64,000 nucleotides of DNA from Propionispira arboris (lineage in GTDB: Bacteria; Bacillota; Negativicutes; Selenomonadales; Selenomonadaceae), in contig NZ_FNZK01000013.1 in assembly GCF_900109225.1 (NCBI RefSeq), forward strand, positions 1-64,000, read 5' to 3'. This document shows positions 51,579 to 60,532 of this stretch, in pieces (position 1 is the stretch's first letter; each line of letters opens with the position of its first letter). The notes under the pieces were generated by a model. It was not told the DNA's origin, did not search any database, and worked only from the letters and a program-made list of their open reading frames with translations. Made by a program: the position numbers and the translations under genes.

Positions 51579-52772
51579 TCAAATCTTCCTGAGTTTTTCT
51601 ATCCCCTGCAATCGTTCTATGGCATCACGCAACGTAGATAATTTTTTGCAAAATGCAAAACGAAGCCATATGCGCTCTGCTGAATATGTATGATAGAACC
51701 CTGATAAAGGTACAGCGGCTACACCCAATTTAGCTATGAGTTCCTTTACAAATTCGACATCATTTTTCCAACCTAAATAAGAAAAATCTGCTAATAAAAA
51801 ATAACCACCTTGGCTTGCCAAGAAAGGGATTCCAATATTTTTAAAAGCATTTATAAGGTAATTACGGCGCTCGGTATAATCTTTACGAAGATCTTTATAG
51901 TACGTAGCCGGAGCAGTTACGCCCTTTATAATTCCTTGTTGCAGCGGCGCCGGACTGCTAATGGTAAGATAATTATGTGCCATACGGATTCCTTCTGTAA
52001 GCCAAGCTGGAGCAACAATGTAACCTAAGCGCCAGCCAGTAACACTATACGTTTTAGAAAATCCATTAAGTACAATCACTTGATTCTCCATTTCCGGTTG
52101 TAACCAGATTCTTGGCAATGGACGGTTGTCAAAACAAATTTCATCATATATTTCATCGGTAATCACCAAAAGATTGTATCGTTTGCAAATATCAACAATA
52201 TGATCTACCTCTTCTTGATCAAAAATACGCCCCGTTGGATTATGCGGTGAATTAAATATAATGGCTTTTGTTTTATTCGTCACAGCATTTTCAATTGCTT
52301 TTTCATCAATTCGAAAATCTGGAAGTGTAAGCGATACATAGACCGGTTTTCCACCAAACAGCTCCACATCCGGTCCATAAATCGTAAATGCCGGTTCTAA
52401 TATAATCACTTCATCACCAGGATTCAATATCGCCAATAGCGTCGCTGCCATCGCCTCTGTAACACCACAGCAAATGGTAATTTCTGTTTCCGGATTATAA
52501 TATATGCCATGTTTCTTATCGATTTTTTTTGAAATTTCTATTCGCAGTTCTTCATTTCCCTGCATAAGTGCATATTGATTGCACTCCTCATGAATGGCTT
52601 TAATCGCTGCCTCTTTTACACAAGCAGGTGCCGAAAAATCAGGTACACCACCTGCTAAATCAATCGCATCATAGCGTTTGACCAACGGGGCAATCTTTCT
52701 AAAAACTGGTAATTGCAAACCAGTAATTTTATTTGATAGTATACCTTCGATTTTCTGTGTAACTGCAGTCAT
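51579..52772 (-). CDS. Class I/II aminotransferase
   Basis: A 397-residue PLP enzyme: AIDLAGGVPDFSAPACVKEA, CCGVTEAMAATLLA, FNSPHNPTGRIF (Asn for PLP), ITDEIYDEICFD (Asp), VLNGFSKTYSVTGWRLGY with the Schiff-base Lys, and WLRFAFCK with the carboxylate Arg. It resembles methionine/aromatic aminotransferases of the YbdL/MtnE-like branch that act on methionine or its oxo acid, but the exact substrate is not fixed by sequence. It closes the importer operon, 48 bp after the binding-protein gene. Confidence 0.85.
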   Translation of the reverse strand: MTAVTQKIEGILSNKITGLQLPVFRKIAPLVKRYDAIDLAGGVPDFSAPACVKEAAIKAIHEECNQYALMQGNEELRIEISKKIDKKHGIYYNPETEITICCGVTEAMAATLLAILNPGDEVIILEPAFTIYGPDVELFGGKPVYVSLTLPDFRIDEKAIENAVTNKTKAIIFNSPHNPTGRIFDQEEVDHIVDICKRYNLLVITDEIYDEICFDNRPLPRIWLQPEMENQVIVLNGFSKTYSVTGWRLGYIVAPAWLTEGIRMAHNYLTISSPAPLQQGIIKGVTAPATYYKDLRKDYTERRNYLINAFKNIGIPFLASQGGYFLLADFSYLGWKNDVEFVKELIAKLGVAAVPLSGFYHTYSAERIWLRFAFCKKLSTLRDAIERLQGIEKLRKI

Positions 52773-52819
52773 ATTTCGCCTCCAAAATTATTTTTTCAAT
52801 ACGCTAGCCACCAACTATT

Positions 52820-53836
52820 TCATTTATCAGAAATCGGTAATTCTTTATCATATTCATGACTCCAAAACGAACTAACATCAATATTCGTTTTAAGCACGCC
52901 CACTTCCAAAAATTGTTTTACAATATCTTGCTGAGAATCGATTGCTTTTTGTGAAACAGCCACTATTTTATCCGGTGACTGTGCCATGCCTTCTTTAAAA
53001 GTAGCCAATGCTTGATCATAAGGTTGATGTGTATTGTCTGCAATAATCTGCGCCCATTTTTCTGGATTATTACGAGTCCATTCATACGCCTTATTGATTC
53101 TTGTTAAATAATCTGCAATTGCCCCTCGCTTTCCAGTATCACTTAAAGCCGAAATTGAGGCCTCTACGGGGAAATTACCTGATAAAATATCTTTTGCACT
53201 CAATAAAGTAACTGCACCTTGTTGATGAGCTGAAATAATTGCATTTCCATAACTAGCTAAAGCTGCAATTTTTCCACCTGAAAAAGCAGTCAGCCCATCT
53301 GATGTAGATAATTGAACCGGATCTACATCTTCCCACTTCATACCAGCTTGAGACAACATTTTCAGTAAAAAATAATGTGCAGTTGTATTATTTACATAAG
53401 CTATTTTTTGACCTCTTAACTCTTTTATGCTCGTAACACCAGAATCTTTTGGCACAACTAATTCTTGATTTAACGTAGTCGATTGTGATACTGCAATAAT
53501 TTTAAAATTCCCTTGATTGGCAGATTGCGATGAAAAAACTGGTGGTATTTCACTAGTCAAAGTAAAATCTAAATTATCACTCGCCATTGCTTCCAAACAT
53601 AAATTTCCTCCTTGAAAAACTTTATAGTCGACTTTATAAGGTGTATCTGCAATCCCCGCTGCTTTTAGCATTAACTCGAAATTACTCCATCCCGTTTGGC
53701 CAACACGAATCGTCACTTTGCTCAAATCATCAGTACCACCACTGCCTATTTCAGCACTGTTTGTTTGGCTTCCAGCACATCCTGCAAAGCCTATGCCGAT
53801 ACAAAGTATAAGTAAAAATAACAAAATTCTTTTCAT
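52820..53836 (-). CDS. ABC-transporter binding lipoprotein (sulfonate/nitrate/taurine type)
   Basis: A 338-residue lipoprotein: signal peptide MKRILLFLLILCIGIGFAG with the lipobox AGC at its end. The mature part is of the NMT1/SsuA type: IRVGQTGWSNFELMLKAAG, CLEAMASDNLDFTLTSEIP, VVPKDSGVTSIKELRGQKIAY and ALASYGNAIISAHQQG. Such proteins bind alkanesulfonates, taurine or other small sulfur and nitrogen compounds. ATG 53836 follows GGGAGG. It lies in an operon with a permease, an ATPase and a flavin dehydrogenase, next to sulfur-type genes. Confidence 0.85.
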   Translation of the reverse strand: MKRILLFLLILCIGIGFAGCAGSQTNSAEIGSGGTDDLSKVTIRVGQTGWSNFELMLKAAGIADTPYKVDYKVFQGGNLCLEAMASDNLDFTLTSEIPPVFSSQSANQGNFKIIAVSQSTTLNQELVVPKDSGVTSIKELRGQKIAYVNNTTAHYFLLKMLSQAGMKWEDVDPVQLSTSDGLTAFSGGKIAALASYGNAIISAHQQGAVTLLSAKDILSGNFPVEASISALSDTGKRGAIADYLTRINKAYEWTRNNPEKWAQIIADNTHQPYDQALATFKEGMAQSPDKIVAVSQKAIDSQQDIVKQFLEVGVLKTNIDVSSFWSHEYDKELPISDK

Positions 53837-53871
53837 AATTACCTCCCGTAATGTCATTCTTAAATAAAATG

Positions 53872-55281
53872 TTATACAGCTTCCATATCAAAAATTTTAC
53901 CCGGATTTAAAATAGAATTTGGATCAAATGCCATTTTTATGGATTTCATCAATAGGAGTTCAATCGGATCAGCGAGTGTTGCCAGCGTCTGTTTTCTCTT
54001 AAAACCAATTCCATGTTCACCGGAAAGACGTCCACCAATTTCGTACGTCTGGGCATAAAGTTCTTGACGCAATAGCGGTAATGCAGTTTGCCAACCCGTA
54101 TTTTCTGGTTGAGGTATGATTGCCAGGTGCATATTTCCATCGCCAGCATGACCAGCTATGCGAAATTCAAAAGTCCATTTCTGAGAAAGATCTTCCAATA
54201 TATCAATAAATTCATTGATTTTATCCACAGGAACCACCAAATCTTCTGAAAAACGAAGTGGATTTTTTGCTTCGATTGCCTTACCCCAAATGCGGCGAGC
54301 TGGCCAGATAATATCTCCATCGATTGCTTTGACAACAAGGCTCCCCTGCTTTTTAGCTATTTCTTCAAGACGTTTTTTTCTGATAGATATTTCTTCTTTG
54401 GAATAAGCTTCCCACTGAACAATCAAACAATCACCTACCGGATTACCAAATACAGGATAGTTTTGATAGCCTTCAATATCTTTTGCGGTTTTAATATCAA
54501 TTAATTCCAAAGACAAAGGATCTAGTAGTGTATCGGCTAACACCTCTTTCACTAAAGCGACAACTCCCTGCAAGTCTGGCATAACAACAAGATAGTTCGG
54601 ATTAAATGGTGCTAGTGGCTGCAGCTTCAAAGTAGCTTTGGTAACAATACCTAGCGTTCCTTCAGACCCTGCCAATAATCGCGGCAAATTATAACCCGTA
54701 GCATTCTTTTTAAGACGACTTCCGATTGTAACAATTTCACCCAACGGAGTCACAATTTCCAAAGAATACACTTGATCTGCCGTTACTCCATACTTTACTG
54801 CACGGTTTCCGCCTGCATTGGTTGCTATATTGCCAGCAATGACACATTGATCATTACTGCAGGGATCGCCAGCATATAAAAATCCCTGTTGATAGGCGGT
54901 CGCCTGGAGATCACTCGTACGTACTGACGGTTCCACAACGATGTATTGTGCTTCGCGATCTAAATGGATAATTTTATTCATTCGTGCCAAATCTAGTAAG
55001 ATACCACCATATAATGCTACCGCTCCACCTGCCAGACCACTGCCTCCGCCACGAGGTGTCACCGGAATTAAATATTGATTGGCTAGTTTAATAATTTTTG
55101 CTATTTCTCCGGTATCTTTCGGCAAAATCACAACCTCTGGATACTGTGGTTTATCATTTTTCGTAGCTGCATCATGACCGTATTCCTCTGTAATCTGTTG
55201 CTGAATTAAGGTATATTCTTCTCCGACAGTTTTTTGTAACTGTTCAAGTATCGCTGGCGTAATTGGGTTATATTTTGTCAT
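53872..55281 (-). CDS. GlcD/D-lactate-dehydrogenase-type FAD oxidoreductase
   Basis: A 469-residue flavoprotein. The FAD-binding PCMH part has VTPRGGGSGLAGGAVALYGGILLDL, GDPCSNDQCVIAGNIATNAGG and LLAGSEGTLGIVTKATLKL; the C-terminal substrate part has RIAGHAGDGNMHLAI and GRLSGEHGIGFKRK. These enzymes oxidise 2-hydroxy acids such as D-lactate, glycolate, or the hydroxy analogue of methionine or sulfolactate. It is between the ATPase and binding-protein genes of a sulfonate-type importer, so the imported compound may be a 2-hydroxy acid whose oxo product the aminotransferase then handles (inference). Confidence 0.9.
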   Translation of the reverse strand: MTKYNPITPAILEQLQKTVGEEYTLIQQQITEEYGHDAATKNDKPQYPEVVILPKDTGEIAKIIKLANQYLIPVTPRGGGSGLAGGAVALYGGILLDLARMNKIIHLDREAQYIVVEPSVRTSDLQATAYQQGFLYAGDPCSNDQCVIAGNIATNAGGNRAVKYGVTADQVYSLEIVTPLGEIVTIGSRLKKNATGYNLPRLLAGSEGTLGIVTKATLKLQPLAPFNPNYLVVMPDLQGVVALVKEVLADTLLDPLSLELIDIKTAKDIEGYQNYPVFGNPVGDCLIVQWEAYSKEEISIRKKRLEEIAKKQGSLVVKAIDGDIIWPARRIWGKAIEAKNPLRFSEDLVVPVDKINEFIDILEDLSQKWTFEFRIAGHAGDGNMHLAIIPQPENTGWQTALPLLRQELYAQTYEIGGRLSGEHGIGFKRKQTLATLADPIELLLMKSIKMAFDPNSILNPGKIFDMEAV

Positions 55282-55328
55282 TGTTTTATTCTCCTAATCC
55301 TAATAGATTTAGTCCATTTAATTTAATT

Positions 55329-56099
55329 TTATATTGCATATTCTAATTTTTTAGTATCCTCTATAACAGACTCTGCGTTACCCATTATTTGATCTAATAT
55401 TTTCTTCTCATAATACGTAAAATCATTATTACGATGGCGCGGACGCGACAATTGAATAGCAATATCCATTGCAATTTTTCCATGATCAATAAAAATAACC
55501 CGACTTGCTAATGCAACAGCTTCACTAACATCATGTGTCACCAATATAGCCGTAAATTTTTTAGCAAGCCACAATTTTTCAATCAGTTGTTGCATTTCAA
55601 TCCGAGTTAATGCATCTAATGCGCCTAACGGTTCGTCAAGAAGAAGCACTTCTGGCTCAGCAACAAGTGCTCTTGCCAAGGCTACCCGCTGTTGCTGCCC
55701 CCCCGATAAAATATCTGGCCATTTATCATTGTGCTCTTCAAGTCCAACATCGTGTATTACCTGCTTGGCAATGCTTGTATTTTCTTTTTGCATACCAAGT
55801 TTCACATTATCGATCACCCTTTTCCACGGAAGAAGCCGTGCCTCTTGGAAAAGGACTCGAATCTTTTTATTTATTCCACAGAGTTCTTCTCCCTGCATTT
55901 TTATTGACCCATTTGTTGGTGTTTCCAGCCCTGCAATTAATCGTAATAACGTACTTTTCCCACAGCCACTGCGCCCAACAATTGCTACAAATTCCCCCTG
56001 TTTTATATGCAAAGTAAGTCCATGCAATACCTTCGTTTCACCAAAATATTTGTTTACATCTTCAATATTTAAATATTCTTGTACTTCATTGATCAGCAT
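55329..56099 (-). CDS. ABC-transporter ATPase, SsuB/TauB type
   Basis: A 256-residue ATP-binding subunit. Walker A GRSGCGKST, Q-loop in VLFQEARLLPWKRV, signature LSGGQQQRVALARAL, Walker B EVLLLDEPLGALD and switch His in ILVTHDVSEA, all intact. The Q-loop form QEARLLPW is the mark of nitrate/sulfonate/taurine importers. ATG 56099 follows GGAG at eight bases. It is 12 bp behind the permease gene and shares its operon. Confidence 0.9.
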   Translation of the reverse strand: MLINEVQEYLNIEDVNKYFGETKVLHGLTLHIKQGEFVAIVGRSGCGKSTLLRLIAGLETPTNGSIKMQGEELCGINKKIRVLFQEARLLPWKRVIDNVKLGMQKENTSIAKQVIHDVGLEEHNDKWPDILSGGQQQRVALARALVAEPEVLLLDEPLGALDALTRIEMQQLIEKLWLAKKFTAILVTHDVSEAVALASRVIFIDHGKIAMDIAIQLSRPRHRNNDFTYYEKKILDQIMGNAESVIEDTKKLEYAI

Positions 56100-56111
56100 A
56101 CCTATCACTCC

Positions 56112-56888
56112 CTACAATTTTTCAGTTTGCCACTTCAACCATTTTCTTTCTAAGTAACAGGCAATACTATCTGACAATTTTCCTAGTAACGCATATACAA
56201 GAATGCTCAATACAATTACATCCATTTGCATAAATTCTCTTGCATTCATTGCCATATAACCAATGCCTGAATTTGCGGCTACAGTTTCAGCTACAATTAA
56301 AGTCAGCCACATAATTCCTAAACCATAACGTACACCGACTAATATCGAGGATAGTGACCCTGGTAATATAATATTCCAAAACAATGCTGCTCCATGTAAT
56401 CCATAAACTTTCCCCATTTCAATAAGACGTGTATCTATCCTACGAATGCCATGAAACGTATTTAGATAAATAGGGAAAAACACACCGAGTGATACAAGAA
56501 CTAATTTAATCTCTTCACCAATACCAAACCAAAGAATCAACAACGGAATTAATGCCAAATGAGGTATGTTTCGAATCATCTGAATAGACGCGTCAAGAAA
56601 TTGTGCTGATGTTCTGGATAATCCATTTGCAAGACCTAATAAGAAACCGATACCACCGCCTATAATAAACCCGCTAAAAGCACGCTGTGTACTAGCCCCT
56701 ATATATCGTATCAATTCACCATTACTTATCAATTTAATAAAAATATCAATTACCTTTATGGGCTGTGGTAAAATTTTATTAGATACAAGACCATCACTTG
56801 TTGCAACTTGCCAAAATAGCAATAATATAGCAGGAATTATCCATGGAATTATTTTGTTTAACACATAGGATTTTTTCAATAAAAGCAT
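56112..56888 (-). CDS. ABC-transporter permease, SsuC/TauC type
   Basis: A 258-residue membrane subunit with about six spans. The coupling EAA-like loop is VGVFFPIYLNTFHGIRRID and the end has GLGIMWLTLIVAETVAANSGIGYMAM, typical of sulfonate, taurine and nitrate importers. First gene of a leftward operon: permease, ATPase, FAD oxidoreductase, binding protein, aminotransferase. AAGGAG lies about 12 bases before the ATG, rather far. A strong leader hairpin stands 95 bp upstream and may attenuate the operon. Confidence 0.9.
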   Translation of the reverse strand: MLLLKKSYVLNKIIPWIIPAILLLFWQVATSDGLVSNKILPQPIKVIDIFIKLISNGELIRYIGASTQRAFSGFIIGGGIGFLLGLANGLSRTSAQFLDASIQMIRNIPHLALIPLLILWFGIGEEIKLVLVSLGVFFPIYLNTFHGIRRIDTRLIEMGKVYGLHGAALFWNIILPGSLSSILVGVRYGLGIMWLTLIVAETVAANSGIGYMAMNAREFMQMDVIVLSILVYALLGKLSDSIACYLERKWLKWQTEKL

Positions 56889-56983
56889 GATACCAGTTCA
56901 CTCCTTATATTTTTTGTATAAAATAAACTTTATTTATTGTCACAATATATCATCTCAACATCTTTAGCAAAGTTTGAATTACG

Positions 56984-57050
56984 TAAAAAAGCAAAGACCA
57001 ATACCAACTTTTCACAAGTTATAGTATTGGCCTTTGCTTTTGCAATCAGC
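56984..57050 (-). terminator. Long hairpin and T-run in front of the importer operon (site C)
   Basis: Minus-strand arms AAAAGCAAAGGCCAATAC (57041-57024) and GTATTGGTCTTTGCTTTT (57004-56987) pair over 18 bp with an inner AACTT/AAGTT extension, followed by TTTT. GCTGAT (57050-57045) precedes it. It is either an attenuator in the leader of the importer or the distal terminator of the nitrogenase-like operon. Confidence 0.7.
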
Positions 57051-57386
57051 TTTAATATAATCATTATTTATATACAACTAAGCCTGATCTATTTCGCAGT
57101 TTTCCCAAATGGTGCAATAATATTCTTTTATCTTTTGTCTATAATCCTCTTTGCTGCCAAATTTGTGGCAACAGTATGTTCATCGCGATATTTATTATGA
57201 CCATCATCGGGGTGTCTTGGAAGAACATTTTAAATATGCATTACTTTTTAATTAAAGATGATATTATCGACGATGAACCATAGTATTGATTTTACATCTA
57301 AAACATCATTTACTTTATTGCGCCCGTAGTTAGTGTGCTTCTTTTATTTGGAATAACATTTTAGAGAACTTTCCTATGAAATAAAA
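57051..57386. other. Gene-free stretch between the two leftward operons
   Basis: No supported gene. A leftward promoter for the importer is expected here but I cannot point to a good consensus; TTGCCA near 57,170 with TTATAG further down is weak. Confidence 0.3.
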
Positions 57387-57430
57387 AAATCTAGGGACAA
57401 TATAAATACAGACCATTAGCCTTTAGATTT
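57387..57430 (-). terminator. Weak terminator after the K-subunit gene
   Basis: On the minus strand AAATCTA (57430-57424) pairs with TAGATTT (57393-57387) after a 30-base loop, with CC/GG extension, and TTTTT follows. It lies 56 bp past the stop of the K-like gene. Confidence 0.5.
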
Positions 57431-57485
57431 TCTACTCAACTAAGATAATATAAAGGGAGTACAACATGTGTGTGCAATTAATTTA

Positions 57486-58850
57486 TTAAGCACTCTTGCT
57501 GATGGCGGCTGTAAAAATATTTTCCAAAAGAGTCAAAGCTCCACGATAGCCAATATACGTCTTATTCAAAACTACCTCATACGATGCCGGAAAACCAATC
57601 TCAACAATATTTCCATTTAAAGCTTTCGCCGTATCTCGTTCCCAAGTTGTACCAAAAATAATTGGTGGTTTATGCCCAAAATCTGTTTTCCTCAAGATTT
57701 CTCCCACAATATACCCATCTTCCACAAACTCCACCGTCGTTGCTACATCTTCCGCCAAATGTGCATATTCCTTGGCAATCGCCTCACGGTATTTTTCCGG
57801 AGCTTTATCGGTAATAATCTGTTTACCCGGAATAAGCCCCAACTGATTGACCAAAAATTTATTGATTGCCAAATTATAAATGCTATCCCCGACTACTGCA
57901 TACGTTGCTGGCAGCCCCCACCAATATTCGGCATAAAAATCCGTAAAATGCTCCAGATAATAATAATATTCTTTTTCTTCTTGTTTGATGAATTCATCTA
58001 CATGGGTGATATCCAAACCAGCAAATGCAACAATTTGGTGTAAAAACTCTGCTGTTTGTCCAGCCCCAATCGGGAGCACCGGAATATGCAAATATGGCTG
58101 ATTATATTTCTTTTCTAAATATTTTGCTGTACTTAAACCCATCCAAGGTGAAACCACCAAGTTAAATTGTGCATTTGGTATAGTTTTCCATTCTTCAATT
58201 CCTTTTGAACCATTGCCAAATAAAATATTAACTTGAAATCCAGCCCCTTCAATGACACGTTTTAATTCTAACAAGTCACCACGCCAAAAGGTATTTTGAA
58301 AAGGTAATTCTGACCACACATTAATTAATCCCTTGATTTTTTTGTCTTTATCAACTGCATATTTATCAACATACTGTTCAATAATTGCCTCGGTAATAAT
58401 TTCATGCCCAATAAAATTATTACCTTTAAAGCCTCCTGTTTCAGCGTATACAATCGGCACATTTTTTTCTTGGAACTTACTAACGACCGAAGATACATCA
58501 TCGCCCACGATTTCGCCAATGCAGCCATTGAGTACTACAAATAAATCCGCTTCCATAATTTTAAGCGTTGCCGAAATTAATTCGCTCAATTTCTTTTCAC
58601 CGCCAAAAATAACTTCATTTTCTCCAAGATTATCGCTCGGTGTAACCGACCCGCCAGCATAGCCGCCCCCTTGGAATCCATTATAAAAAGCTAAACTTGT
58701 ATATTGTTTATCAACGCAGCCTGGTCCGCAATGCGCAATCGGCATTGCTCCCGGAATCGCCGTAACGGAATGCAATGCTCCAAGTGCACAGCCATAACGA
58801 ACCTGATTGATAGAATTTGTCTGTCCATTTTTATCCTTATTTATCGCCAT
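57486..58850 (-). CDS. Nitrogenase-like component 1 K-type subunit (methylthio-alkane-reductase-like)
   Basis: A 454-residue NifK/VnfK-like protein. The P-cluster cysteines are in place: RYGCALGAL (Cys21), AHCGPGCVDK (Cys41/45) and VVLNGCIGEIVGDD (Cys110). Other family points: VYAETGGFKGNNFIGHE, WSELPFQNTFWRGDLLELKR and FGTTWERDTAK. It lacks the long N-terminal arm of true NifK and is shorter. It begins 15 bp behind the D-like gene and ends the operon. The D/K pair should form the catalytic heterotetramer fed by the NifH-like protein. Group IV nitrogenase-like (MarK) is favoured over NifK or NifN by the context of cysK and YezD. Confidence 0.7.
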   Translation of the reverse strand: MAINKDKNGQTNSINQVRYGCALGALHSVTAIPGAMPIAHCGPGCVDKQYTSLAFYNGFQGGGYAGGSVTPSDNLGENEVIFGGEKKLSELISATLKIMEADLFVVLNGCIGEIVGDDVSSVVSKFQEKNVPIVYAETGGFKGNNFIGHEIITEAIIEQYVDKYAVDKDKKIKGLINVWSELPFQNTFWRGDLLELKRVIEGAGFQVNILFGNGSKGIEEWKTIPNAQFNLVVSPWMGLSTAKYLEKKYNQPYLHIPVLPIGAGQTAEFLHQIVAFAGLDITHVDEFIKQEEKEYYYYLEHFTDFYAEYWWGLPATYAVVGDSIYNLAINKFLVNQLGLIPGKQIITDKAPEKYREAIAKEYAHLAEDVATTVEFVEDGYIVGEILRKTDFGHKPPIIFGTTWERDTAKALNGNIVEIGFPASYEVVLNKTYIGYRGALTLLENIFTAAISKSA

Positions 58851-58865
58851 AATTTCCCGACTCCC

Positions 58866-60386
58866 TTACTCATTGATGACTTCTGGATGTTTCGCTAACA
58901 GATATGGATCTTTTTGTTCCAGCCACCATTTTTTATATGGTAATTTCGTATGTGCTTTAATATCATCATGGAATTTTTTATGTGCCAAAACATCTAAAAT
59001 CGATTCACCCAAATTTACAATACCATCATAACCAATAGCAATATGTTCATCGCCAAGCGGTGCTGCCGGAATCCCCATTCTGGAAGCAAGCGGCGCCAAC
59101 CCATTATGACGAATCAAGATAAAATCAGGATTCACTTCCTTAAGTAAACCATAAAATTGATACTGTTGCCGATTACTCACATTAAAGGAGCCGACATCCC
59201 CATAATTTTCAATTAAATGCCCCAAAGAATCTTCCCGTGGATCGCCACTATCATAAACAGGGTCATGATGAAAGACAAGGGAACCATTGACTTCAACATC
59301 CAATTCTCTAAGAACCTGAATAAGTCCATGTGCATAGGCCGATCCAGTTGCTACATAACCTTTGATGCCTTTGAGTTTTTGCTTAAGTTGGGCAATTCGT
59401 GGTGCAACACGTTTGTGTTCAGCCTCAATAAATTGTTCTACCAGATCTTCGCGATGTGTGACTTTAGCAATTTCACGAAGCCAGGCATCCGTACCCGCAA
59501 AACCATACGGCATCGGAGCTTTTACTTCTGGTACGCCAAAATGCTGTTCTAATGCTGCCGCCATATATGAAGACAATGTATAACAAAAGCCAACCGTCGC
59601 CGCTGCTTCTGAAAGCTGTTCCAAATCATCAACCGAAGCTAAATCAACAACATAATTCACCCGCAAATTAAGATTTGCCAGCATTGGTGTAAATACGTCA
59701 GAACCCCAAAGATTGATAACATTCACCAAATCTTCTTGTTTTTTTGGATTACGCTTCACAAGCTGTCGCAAAATACCATGCTGTGTCGCATCAAAACCAG
59801 TACTCCAATGCTTCGAACGAAAACCTTCGCAGGCAATCGGAATAATGGGAATTTTAAGCTCTGCTTCTTTTTCACGCGCAATACTTTCCATATCTTCACC
59901 AATAATTCCTGTTGCACACGATGTGGCAATAAAAATTGCTTTGGGTTGATAGCGTTCCCAGGCATCATCGATGGATTGTTTCAATTTTCCCGCAGCACCA
60001 AAAACCATATCACTTTCGATCAGGTTTGTATTGATGATGCGAATATTTTCAACTTTATGATGACGCATTGCTAAGCCATTTCGATAAATGGAATTATACG
60101 GAACCTGCCCCGCCCCGCAGCCAATAGGTGAATGTTGAATCAGCACTGCATCTCTGACGTTACCGGCCTGGCATTCTACCATCTGTTCGCTGCAAACTGA
60201 GCCTTGCGTAAAAGGACCTTTGACTTCACAAAGCCGGCAGCCATCTTTCTTCTTGCCACAGGCACGGCTTTCATAACCAGACTCTCTATGCAAATCACTT
60301 GCTTTGCCATCCCAGGCAATAATAGTCCCCAGTCGATGTTCCCGGCTTTCCACTTCGGCAATGTCCAAATTAATTTTCTTTGGCAT
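58866..60386 (-). CDS. Nitrogenase-like component 1 D-type subunit (methylthio-alkane-reductase-like)
   Basis: A 506-residue NifD-like catalytic subunit. By position the P-cluster ligands are Cys65 (GSVCSEQ), Cys90 (HSPIGCGAG) and Cys157 (ATSCATGIIGEDM); cofactor ligands would be Cys268 (GFCYTLSSYM) and His448 (GDEHIAIGYDG). CEGFRSKHW matches the CEGFRG loop. Extra N-terminal Cys43, 50 and 53 (ACGKKKDGCRLC) are unusual. It keeps cofactor ligands, unlike CfbD or BchN. Upstream are a leader terminator and the YezD-like gene. Mar enzymes reduce methylthio-alkanes to alkenes or alkanes and methanethiol; this activity is inferred here. Confidence 0.75.
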   Translation of the reverse strand: MPKKINLDIAEVESREHRLGTIIAWDGKASDLHRESGYESRACGKKKDGCRLCEVKGPFTQGSVCSEQMVECQAGNVRDAVLIQHSPIGCGAGQVPYNSIYRNGLAMRHHKVENIRIINTNLIESDMVFGAAGKLKQSIDDAWERYQPKAIFIATSCATGIIGEDMESIAREKEAELKIPIIPIACEGFRSKHWSTGFDATQHGILRQLVKRNPKKQEDLVNVINLWGSDVFTPMLANLNLRVNYVVDLASVDDLEQLSEAAATVGFCYTLSSYMAAALEQHFGVPEVKAPMPYGFAGTDAWLREIAKVTHREDLVEQFIEAEHKRVAPRIAQLKQKLKGIKGYVATGSAYAHGLIQVLRELDVEVNGSLVFHHDPVYDSGDPREDSLGHLIENYGDVGSFNVSNRQQYQFYGLLKEVNPDFILIRHNGLAPLASRMGIPAAPLGDEHIAIGYDGIVNLGESILDVLAHKKFHDDIKAHTKLPYKKWWLEQKDPYLLAKHPEVINE

Positions 60387-60424
60387 AGTTTTTCACCTCA
60401 TTAAAAAATATCTATATTTCTCAT

Positions 60425-60493
60425 AAAAAAAGGCAAAGGATACAAGAAATAAATTCCTATAACCTTTGCCTTCAATTCTCATGATCAGCAAAC
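60425..60493 (-). terminator. Terminator in the leader of the D-subunit gene (site B)
   Basis: Minus-strand stem GGCAAAGG (60470-60463) with CCTTTGCC (60439-60432), followed by seven T. It starts right after GTTTGCTGATCA and a short ATTGAAGGC-type link (60493-60470). It stands between the YezD-like and D-subunit genes, so it would limit D and K expression unless opposed. Confidence 0.8.
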
Positions 60494-60532
60494 GATGGGA
60501 CTGGATTTTATAAAATAAATAATAGCCTTACC

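Noticed and set aside
56937-57200. 87-residue hydrophobic frame on the plus strand
   Set aside because: It covers the leader hairpin of the importer operon and has no ribosome site; its hydrophobic look comes from AT-rich DNA.
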